Below, one piece after another: positions 43,108 to 49,202 of a stretch of DNA of 49,202 nucleotides; the stretch's first letter is position 1, and every line of letters starts with the position of its first letter. A program made the position numbers and the translations under genes. Under the pieces are notes generated by a model. That model saw nothing but the letters and a program-made list of their open reading frames with translations, had not been told where the DNA came from and ran no database searches. The DNA is from Treponema sp. (lineage in GTDB: Bacteria; Spirochaetota; Spirochaetia; Treponematales; Treponemataceae): positions 1 to 49,202 of the forward strand of contig JAEDGP010000007.1 of the NCBI GenBank assembly GCA_016297405.1. Direction: 5' to 3'.

Positions 43108-44294
43108 ATCGTTTTCTGCAGATGCTTCCTAAGCTTTCTACGGAAGAAGTAAAAAGAGTTGTCTGCGAATTTGCTGATGAAAACAACATGATGGATTCTA
43201 TTCTGGATTCACTTTCATCTGGGCTTGTGATTGTAGATAACCAGTGGAAGGTTATTCAGACAAATAAGGCTGCCGATCGTTTCCTTTTTTCGGTTGGAAT
43301 AGATGAATCCAAGGCAGAAGGTCAATTTTTATGGGATGTAATATCGGATAATGAAATTGCCCTGTTTCTCAAGGATTGCAGCGATAATTGCAGATCCCAT
43401 GCAATGCAGGAATTCACTACAGCAAATGCGGATGGTTCTGTTCGTTTTCTAGATATTTCTGTAATGCCTTTGCTGAAACAGTCTCAGATTTCTGGAAATA
43501 TCATAAAAATTGTTGATGTTACTGCTCAAAGAAAGCAGGAAATCCTTCTTCGCAGAATGGAAAACCTTGCAGGACTTACTAATCTTGCAGCTGGGATGGC
43601 ACATGAAATCAAGAATCCTCTTGGAGCGATTAGCATTCATGTTCAGCTTGTGCAGAAGGCCATTTCCAAAAAAAGAAAAGGCGACGGAACTTTACCGGAT
43701 AAGAAATTTCTTGAAGATCATCTGGATATAATAAATGAGGAAATTGAAAACCTGAACAGCAAGGTTATGTCTTTTCTTCTTGCGGTTCGTCCGGTAAAGG
43801 CTGAACTTAAATTGTATGATCCGCTGTCTGTTTTGCAAGGACTTGTGGATTTCATTACTCCAGAATTTTCAAGCAGAAATGTCTGTGTCGCATTGAAGGC
43901 TCCAGAAAAGGTTCCGAAACTTTTGATTGATGAAAAGCTTTTTAGGGACGTACTTTTGAATATAGCTCAGAATGCCTTTGCCGCCATTACTGAAAAGAAT
44001 CAAGATAGCGGAAAATCAGGTTTCATTGATTTTGAAATTTTGGTTTCTTCTGACAAATGCAATATTGTGATAGAAGATAGTGGATGCGGTATGAGTGACG
44101 AAACTGTCTCGAAAATATTTGAACCGTATTTTACGACCAAAGCGAATGGAACAGGACTTGGAATGACTATGGTCTATAAAGTCATAAAGGAATTTGGTGG
44201 AGACATACAGGTTTCTTCAAAACTTGGCGTTGGTTCCAGGTTTGTAATCGTCCTGCCTGTTCCTCAGACTGACAGGAAAATGCTTTCGTCTTGA
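43092..44294 (+). CDS. Sensor histidine kinase (PAS, NtrB/AtoS-like)
   Basis: The 400-residue protein has no membrane segment. A PAS domain spans residues about 33-145 (SLSSGLVIVDNQWKVIQTNKAADRFL). The HisKA box GMAHEIKNPLGAIS holds H171, followed by DVLLNIAQNAFAAI (N box), DSGCGMSD (G1), FEPYFTTK (F) and GTGLGMTMV (G2). A soluble kinase of this type senses an internal signal. It should phosphorylate the regulator encoded next (44 nt away). From memory, T. pallidum has a matching pair annotated AtoS/AtoC. Confidence 0.92.
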   Translation: MRGYLNRFLQMLPKLSTEEVKRVVCEFADENNMMDSILDSLSSGLVIVDNQWKVIQTNKAADRFLFSVGIDESKAEGQFLWDVISDNEIALFLKDCSDNCRSHAMQEFTTANADGSVRFLDISVMPLLKQSQISGNIIKIVDVTAQRKQEILLRRMENLAGLTNLAAGMAHEIKNPLGAISIHVQLVQKAISKKRKGDGTLPDKKFLEDHLDIINEEIENLNSKVMSFLLAVRPVKAELKLYDPLSVLQGLVDFITPEFSSRNVCVALKAPEKVPKLLIDEKLFRDVLLNIAQNAFAAITEKNQDSGKSGFIDFEILVSSDKCNIVIEDSGCGMSDETVSKIFEPYFTTKANGTGLGMTMVYKVIKEFGGDIQVSSKLGVGSRFVIVLPVPQTDRKMLSS

Positions 44295-44338
44295 AACTGA
44301 AAATTGCTTTTGATCTATGAATTTTTCAGGAGGCTTTC

Positions 44339-45697
44339 ATGAAGTGGACTATTCTTGTTATTGATGATGAAGAAAATATTCGAAATGGTCTTCAGGCAAA
44401 TTTCGAAATGGAAGACTATAATGTTCGGACAGCTGAAAACGGGAAAATTGCTCTTGAGCTACTTGCGAATGGAGATATTGATCTGGTTGTGACCGATTTG
44501 CGCATGGATGGTATTTCTGGTGAAGAAATTGTTCGTCATGTTGCTACAAAGATGCCAGGAATTCCTGTGATTGTACTTACAGGGCACGGAAGTATTGATG
44601 CAGCCGTTGATGCCATGAAGGATGGGGCTTTTGATTTTCTTACAAAACCGCTCAATCTTGATCATTTGAATCAAATCGTAAAGCGCGCTTTGGAAGGGCG
44701 GAAACTCAGCATCCAGCATAATCGTCTGCAAAAGGAACTTGATGGTGTTCAAAGCTTTGATCAGATGATTGGTAAAAGTCCTGAGATGCAGAAGGTTTTC
44801 AACATGGTGAAGAAAGTCGCTTCATCAAAAGCAAGCGTTTTGATTACAGGGGAAAGCGGTGTTGGAAAAGAACTTGTGGCAAATGCAATTCATAATCTTT
44901 CTTCGCGAAAAGACAGTTCGATGATAAAGGTTCATCTTGCCGCTGTTAATGAAAACCTGATTGAAAGCGAACTTTTTGGACATGAAAAAGGTGCATTTAC
45001 TGGCGCAACAACAATGCAGAAAGGCGTTTTTGAGCTTGCCCACGGCGGCACAATCTTTTTGGACGAAATCGGCGAAATAAATCAAAGTACTCAGGTAAAA
45101 ATTTTGCGTGTTCTTCAGGAGAGGACTTTCGAACGAGTTGGCGGCGAACAGACGATCAGCGTTGATGTGCGAATTGTCGCTGCAACAAACAGAAATCTTG
45201 AAGATGAAGTGAAGCAGGGCCGATTTAGGGAAGACCTTTTTTATCGACTGAATGTAATCCACATTCATGTGCCGCCTTTACGTGAACGCAAAGACGATAT
45301 TCCTTTGCTTGTGGATTCGTTCCTTAAAAAATTTTCTGCAGAAAACCAGAAGAATGTTTGCAAAATCGAATCAAGGGCAAAGGCATTGCTTTTTAATTAT
45401 GATTGGCCTGGAAATATCAGACAGCTTCAAAACTGCATTGAAAGTGCTGTTGTGATTTGTAGTGGCGAAGAAATTACAATGGAAGACCTTCCGCCAAGCA
45501 TTTCAAATAGCAGTGGAGAAAACAATATATCCATCCCTGTGGGCGTAACCCTGGATGAGGCCGAAAAGACGATCATTGCACAGAATCTAGCGGCAAACAA
45601 AGGCAATAAATCTAAAACCGCAGAGGTTTTGGGAATTGAGCGGAAAACGCTTCACCGAAAGCTTGAAAAATATGGGATTGAAGCAGACGAAGACTAA
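44339..45697 (+). CDS. Sigma-54-dependent response regulator (NtrC/AtoC-like)
   Basis: The 452-residue protein has the three standard parts. The receiver domain holds D9, D10 and the phospho-acceptor D53 (VVTDLRMDG), with K103 in FLTKPL. The AAA+ domain has GESGVGKE (171-178), the sigma54-contact loop GAFTGA (218-223), FLDEIGE and RFREDLFYRLNV. A Fis-type helix-turn-helix closes the protein (KSKTAEVLGIERKTLHRKLEKYG). It activates sigma-54 promoters. AGGAGG lies 5 nt before the ATG. It ends one base before the convergent J-domain gene. Confidence 0.95.
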   Translation: MKWTILVIDDEENIRNGLQANFEMEDYNVRTAENGKIALELLANGDIDLVVTDLRMDGISGEEIVRHVATKMPGIPVIVLTGHGSIDAAVDAMKDGAFDFLTKPLNLDHLNQIVKRALEGRKLSIQHNRLQKELDGVQSFDQMIGKSPEMQKVFNMVKKVASSKASVLITGESGVGKELVANAIHNLSSRKDSSMIKVHLAAVNENLIESELFGHEKGAFTGATTMQKGVFELAHGGTIFLDEIGEINQSTQVKILRVLQERTFERVGGEQTISVDVRIVAATNRNLEDEVKQGRFREDLFYRLNVIHIHVPPLRERKDDIPLLVDSFLKKFSAENQKNVCKIESRAKALLFNYDWPGNIRQLQNCIESAVVICSGEEITMEDLPPSISNSSGENNISIPVGVTLDEAEKTIIAQNLAANKGNKSKTAEVLGIERKTLHRKLEKYGIEADED

Positions 45698-45698
45698 T

Positions 45699-46106
45699 TC
45701 ATTTTTTAAAAGCGTTTTCGACATAGGAAAAAGCTTCCATTATGCGCATGGTTTTTGTTTTTGCAGTTTCCTGCATTTTGGGAAGGTCTGGAACAGAATC
45801 CGGGTGGTACTTTTTTAATAGGATTCTGTAGTTTTTTCTTACTTCATCCATTGTCACGCAATCCAAAGAATTTAGCAGTTCAAGGCATTCAACTATCTTT
45901 TTGTCATTCGTTGTGTCTTTTAGTTTTAAGGGTATGTCTTGAGTGAAAACAGTGGATTTTATGATGGATTCATCCGTCTCATTCCTTTTGACAAAATTTT
46001 TTTCATGAGCTGTTGAAGTATCATTTCCTGATTTTTCATTAGGAATGAAACCTTTTTGAATTGAGTCGTTTATAAGGTCGCCAAGCTTGTCATATATGGA
46101 TTTCAT
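45699..46106 (-). CDS. Small J-domain protein
   Basis: The 135-residue protein ends in a J domain: VTMDEVRKNYRILLKKYHPDSVPDL, with the HPD tripeptide that stimulates DnaK, and a final helix MRIMEAFSYVENAFKK. The first 75 residues are polar and unlike known domains. There is no Gly/Phe or zinc-finger region, so it is a class III J protein with a specialised client. It follows glgC by 14 nt on the same strand. Confidence 0.85.
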   Translation of the reverse strand: MKSIYDKLGDLINDSIQKGFIPNEKSGNDTSTAHEKNFVKRNETDESIIKSTVFTQDIPLKLKDTTNDKKIVECLELLNSLDCVTMDEVRKNYRILLKKYHPDSVPDLPKMQETAKTKTMRIMEAFSYVENAFKK

Positions 46107-46120
46107 TCGGCTTTGTTAAT

Positions 46121-47410
46121 TTATATGATTGTTCCGTCTGGAACAATAGCGCCTTTTCTTATGACTATGATTCCATCCGCACTGTAGAAAATGCCATGAT
46201 CTCCATTTTCATATTTTCGCCCGCTAACATTGATTCTCACATTGTTTCCGATTCTGGCGTTTTTGTCGATTATTGTCCTTTCGATCTGGCAATTTTTGCC
46301 TATACCCATTTTTGGACGGTTCAGTTTAGCATTTGTCATCAGATCTGAGGCATTTTCGTAGTAGTCGGCACCATTCATAACAACACCTTTAAGGGTGGTC
46401 TGGTTTTCAATTATTGATCGAAGTCCAATGACGCATCGTTCCAGGTTACATTGGGTAATAACGCAACCTTCACTTGTAAGGGTCGAATGCATTACCGCTG
46501 AATTGATTTTGGATGGAGGAAGATTTCTCATGTGAGTATAAATTGGCTCATCTTCTTCGTAAAAATTGAATTCAGGGTTTATTTGTGTAAGCTTGATGTT
46601 TGCCTCGTAGAAGCTTTTTATGGTACCAATATCTTCCCAGTAGCCGTCAAATATATACGATGAAACTTTTTTTTCTTTGATGGCGTTTGGAATAACTTCC
46701 TTGCCGAAATCCTTGCAGTCATTGTCCAGCACGTTTTCAAGTGTTTCTGCATTAAAAATGTATATTCCCATGGATGCAAGAAAATCCTTACCTTCGGGCA
46801 AAGCGCCTTTTGCCTGTTGTGGTATTTTCCAGTCATGAAGATCCATGTTAATAGACGGTTTTTCGATGAACGATGTAATGCGGTTGCTTTCATCGATCTT
46901 CATAATGCCGAATCTTGACGCTTCTTCTCTGGAAACAGCTGTTGTTGCCACTGAGATTTCTGCATTTGATTTTAGGTGAGCTTCAAAGAAAGACCTTAAA
47001 TCCATTCTGTAAAGCTGGTCGCCGGAAAGAATTATGTAATGAGTTGGATTTTGAGGCCGGCAATGAATCAGACTTTTTCGAACAGAATCTGCTGTACCTT
47101 CGTACCAGCCACTGTGATCCAATGTCTGTTCTGCGGCAAGAATTTCTACGAAACCTGATGAAAAGCGATCGAAATTGTAGCTGTTCGTAATATGCAGATG
47201 AAGAGATGTTGAATTGAATTGGGTCAATAAGTAAATCTGTTTGAAGCCGGAATTTATGCAGTTTGAAAGGGGAATGTCGACTATTCTGAATTTTCCACCG
47301 AAAGATACAGCCGGTTTTGCCCTTGCCTGTGTAAGCGGGTATAGACGAGTGCCTTTCCCGCCTCCAAGAATCAAAGAGAGAACATGGGTTTTATTTTTTT
47401 CATCTAACAT
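46121..47410 (-). CDS. glgC: Glucose-1-phosphate adenylyltransferase
   Basis: The 429-residue protein has the ADP-glucose pyrophosphorylase signatures: LILGGGKGTRLYPLTQARAKPAVSFGGKFRIVDIPLSNCINSG, the substrate-binding HYIILSGDQLYRMD, and WEGTADSVRKS-like WYEGTADSVRKS. A left-handed beta-helix of hexapeptide repeats closes it. It makes ADP-glucose from ATP and glucose-1-phosphate for glycogen. Glycogen genes fit a free-living or gut treponeme better than T. pallidum. Start without Shine-Dalgarno, next to a putative leaderless promoter. The J-domain gene follows. Confidence 0.95.
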   Translation of the reverse strand: MLDEKNKTHVLSLILGGGKGTRLYPLTQARAKPAVSFGGKFRIVDIPLSNCINSGFKQIYLLTQFNSTSLHLHITNSYNFDRFSSGFVEILAAEQTLDHSGWYEGTADSVRKSLIHCRPQNPTHYIILSGDQLYRMDLRSFFEAHLKSNAEISVATTAVSREEASRFGIMKIDESNRITSFIEKPSINMDLHDWKIPQQAKGALPEGKDFLASMGIYIFNAETLENVLDNDCKDFGKEVIPNAIKEKKVSSYIFDGYWEDIGTIKSFYEANIKLTQINPEFNFYEEDEPIYTHMRNLPPSKINSAVMHSTLTSEGCVITQCNLERCVIGLRSIIENQTTLKGVVMNGADYYENASDLMTNAKLNRPKMGIGKNCQIERTIIDKNARIGNNVRINVSGRKYENGDHGIFYSADGIIVIRKGAIVPDGTII

Positions 47411-47418
47411 ATATCTGT

Positions 47419-47447
47419 ATTATAGTTCTGAATTCTCTTATTTTCAA
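47419..47447 (-). promoter_or_regulatory. glgC promoter (leaderless)
   Basis: Minus strand TTGAAA (47442-47447), 17 nt, perfect TATAAT (47419-47424), then 8 nt to the ATG; no Shine-Dalgarno. Confidence 0.7.
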
Positions 47448-47469
47448 ATTGATTTTTATTTGAATTCCC

Positions 47470-47496
47470 TAAACCAAAGTTTTTTGTGTCCGATAA
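47470..47496 (+). promoter_or_regulatory. Sigma-28 (FliA) type promoter of flgF-flgG
   Basis: TAAA (47470-47473), exactly 15 nt, then TCCGATAA (47489-47496), 11 of 12 bases of the known FliA consensus TAAA-N15-GCCGATAA. It is 54 nt before flgF and divergent from the glgC promoter. Confidence 0.75.
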
Positions 47497-47549
47497 TATA
47501 ATGAAATGATTTTTAATGGGTGGGATGATTGTCATCTCCAGGGGGAAAA

Positions 47550-48350
47550 ATGATTAGAGGATGGTATATCGGTGCAAGTGGTATGAATGCGCAGCAGAAC
47601 AGACTTGATGCAATTTCAAATAATCTTGCAAACGTAGATACAGCCGGCTACAAAAAAGATATTTCTGTTTCTAAAAACTTCTCAGAACTTCTTATTCGCC
47701 GTGCAAGTTTTGATGGTGTCTATCCAACAAGTGCAGGTAGTGCTGATGGTGCACCGATAATTGGAAAACTTGGTCTGGGAGTAGAAACGAACGAAAGTTT
47801 TACTGATTTTCAGCAAGGTTCTTTTAGAGCAACGGAAGGAAGAACTGATGTTGCTTTTGGTGGAAAAGGTTTCTTTGCAGTGGAAACCCCTCTTGGAGAA
47901 CGATATACACGTGATGGAAATTTCATCCTTGGTAAAGAAGGTATTCTTGAAACTAAAGACGGATATCCTGTCCTGGGTGAAGGTGGCTACATTCGTCTGA
48001 GCAATGACAGAATTACCATTAATGAAGATGGAATGATAACATCAGAAGACAACGAAGTCATAGATAGATTTAAGGTTGTGCGATTTGACAACGAAAGGTA
48101 CCTTAAAAAAATGGGAAGCAATCTTTATTCTACAAATGATATTGCAGGACCTGCTCATATTGCAGAAGGTGCTGAACGCCCAAGGTTTCTTCAAGGATAT
48201 ATTGAAACTTCCAATGTGAATGTAGTGAATGAAATGGTTCAGATGATTGAAGTAAACCGAGCCTATGAAGCAAATCAGAAAACAATCACTTCTGAAGATT
48301 CTATGATGGGAACATTATGGGGAAAAACTGCCGTTTATAGCGGAAGATAG
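47550..48350 (+). CDS. flgF: Flagellar rod protein FlgF
   Basis: From ATG 47550 (AGGGGG upstream) the protein has 266 residues. It has the rod-type ends: MIRGWYIGASGMNAQQNRLDAISNNLANVDTAGYKKD and GYIETSNVNVVNEMVQMIEVNRAYEANQKTI. It is a proximal-rod component. The order flgF-flgG and 15-nt gap are typical; in T. pallidum annotation these two are sometimes both called flgG. Confidence 0.92.
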   Translation: MIRGWYIGASGMNAQQNRLDAISNNLANVDTAGYKKDISVSKNFSELLIRRASFDGVYPTSAGSADGAPIIGKLGLGVETNESFTDFQQGSFRATEGRTDVAFGGKGFFAVETPLGERYTRDGNFILGKEGILETKDGYPVLGEGGYIRLSNDRITINEDGMITSEDNEVIDRFKVVRFDNERYLKKMGSNLYSTNDIAGPAHIAEGAERPRFLQGYIETSNVNVVNEMVQMIEVNRAYEANQKTITSEDSMMGTLWGKTAVYSGR

Positions 48351-48365
48351 GGTAGGTAGAATAAA

Positions 48366-49160
48366 ATGGTAAGATCACTTTGGACGGCCGCAACAGGCAT
48401 GAATGGACAGCAAGCCAATATGGATGCTATTTCCAACAATCTTTCAAATGTAAATACTACAGGCTATAAGCAGCAGCGTGTAGAATTCGAAGATCTCATT
48501 TATCAGAATGTAAAGCTTGCAGGGACACCAGCAACAGAAGATACTGTAGCTCCTGTAGGAATCCAACAGGGCTCTGGTGTGAAGATTGCTGCAACACAGC
48601 GAATAATGAAGCAAGGATCTTTGCAGAATACTGGAGTTGATACAGATGTGGCTATTGTAGGTGAAGGATTCTTTCGTGTTCAGAAATACGATGGCAGCTA
48701 TGCATACACTCGCGATGGTTCATTTAAAGTAGATTCAAATGGACAGCTTGTAAATTCTAATGGTCTTAGGGTACAGCCAGAAATCATTCTTCCTGAAGGA
48801 TATGATGTATCCACATTGAATATAACACAGTCTGGTCGCGTTTGTGTAAAAGTGAATGGTGGAAATGAACCTGTGGAAGTGGGACAGCTTGAGCTTTTCC
48901 GCTTTCCAAATGCCGTAGGTCTTCAGGCGGATGGTGATAATCTTTTTGTTCAGACAAACGCTTCTGGAGAAGCTTTTGGGGGAATTCCTGGATATGAAGG
49001 ATTTGGCGATACCCGCCATAAGTTCCTTGAAATGTCCAATGTTTCAGTTGTGAATGAAATGGTTCAGATGATTGTTGCGCAACGTGCTTATGAATTCAAT
49101 TCAAAAGCAATACAGACCTCGGATACAATGCTTTCTACAGCTGTAAACCTTAAACGATAA
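48366..49160 (+). CDS. flgG: Flagellar distal rod protein FlgG
   Basis: The 264-residue protein matches FlgG: MVRSLWTAATGMNGQQANMDAISNNLSNVNTTGYKQQRVEFEDLIYQ, the NTGVDTDVAIVGEGFFRV middle and the EMSNVSVVNEMVQMIVAQRAYEFNSKAIQTSDTML end. It forms the distal rod that joins the hook. The length is the family norm. It follows flgF by 15 nt. The window ends 42 nt later, with no terminator, so the operon likely continues. Confidence 0.96.
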   Translation: MVRSLWTAATGMNGQQANMDAISNNLSNVNTTGYKQQRVEFEDLIYQNVKLAGTPATEDTVAPVGIQQGSGVKIAATQRIMKQGSLQNTGVDTDVAIVGEGFFRVQKYDGSYAYTRDGSFKVDSNGQLVNSNGLRVQPEIILPEGYDVSTLNITQSGRVCVKVNGGNEPVEVGQLELFRFPNAVGLQADGDNLFVQTNASGEAFGGIPGYEGFGDTRHKFLEMSNVSVVNEMVQMIVAQRAYEFNSKAIQTSDTMLSTAVNLKR

Positions 49161-49202
49161 CAAAAACTGCTGAAATAATAAAAAACAGGCTGTCCAATAA
49201 GT

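Noticed and set aside
43092..45697. Sigma-54 promoter sites for the NtrC-like regulator
   Set aside because: Scanning by eye for TGGCAC-N5-TTGC in intergenic regions gave none; targets are probably elsewhere.
1..49202. CRISPR arrays, insertion sequences, prophage or toxin-antitoxin genes
   Set aside because: I saw no regularly spaced repeats, transposase, integrase, phage structural genes or paired small toxin-like genes.

Overview
The window looks like ordinary chromosome of a spirochaete of the genus Treponema. The evidence is a FlaA flagellar sheath protein, the spirochaete collar protein FlbB, a FlgE carrying the Lys165/Cys178 pair used for lysinoalanine cross-linking in treponemes, a eukaryote-type hexokinase, an AtoS/AtoC-type pair, and gene order that (from memory) matches T. 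pallidum around amidase-GerM-flaA...hup-lnt-bactofilin-rho-rpmE and murG-cvpA-holB-atoS-atoC. The DNA is AT-rich by eye. I see no insertion sequence, prophage, plasmid function or CRISPR array.

Layout. 1-1.3 kb: xseA (minus). 1.3-8.1 kb: a tight overlapping four-gene cluster (SPASM protein, GT2-like glycosyltransferase, an SpsF/PseG-like/methyltransferase fusion, ATP-grasp enzyme) that looks like a nonulosonic-acid-type or other glycan pathway. 8.1-10.9 kb: amidase, GerM-domain protein, flaA. 10.9-15.7 kb: (p)ppGpp-synthetase-TPR protein, tRNA-Glu, a JAMM-DinG helicase fusion and an acyltransferase. 16-21.2 kb: a small zinc-ribbon gene, rpsT, hup, lnt, bactofilin, rho, rpmE. 21.3-30.2 kb: RlmK-like methyltransferase, Cys-cluster protein, SDR, secreted beta-propeller, tRNA-Lys, a split 7TM/GGDEF-like gene, a DEAD-box helicase and an ABC-F protein. 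30.2-37.7 kb: uvrD/pcrA (minus), hexokinase, then flbB-fliK-flgD-flgE. 37.8-40.2 kb: outer-membrane protein, tRNA-Phe, ankyrin protein. 40.2-45.7 kb: murG-cvpA-holB-histidine kinase-sigma54 activator. 45.7-47.4 kb: J-domain protein and glgC (minus). 47.5 kb-end: flgF-flgG, preceded by a sigma-28 type promoter.

Themes. Much of the window serves the periplasmic flagellum and cell envelope (flaA, flbB, fliK, flgD/E/F/G, amidase, Lnt, MurG, PlsC, bactofilin and possibly the glycan cluster). The most notable non-gene pattern is that at least eight genes lacking a Shine-Dalgarno sequence have a sigma70-like promoter (TTG-type -35, 17-nt spacer, -10) whose -10 box ends only 7-9 nt before the start codon, so their mRNAs are predicted to be leaderless or nearly so. 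The strongest candidates for undescribed biology are this leaderless class, the four-gene glycan cluster with its cysteine-less radical-SAM-like protein and three-enzyme fusion, the JAMM-DinG fusion, and the split degenerate GGDEF gene with a T9 tract. None of these is proven by sequence alone.
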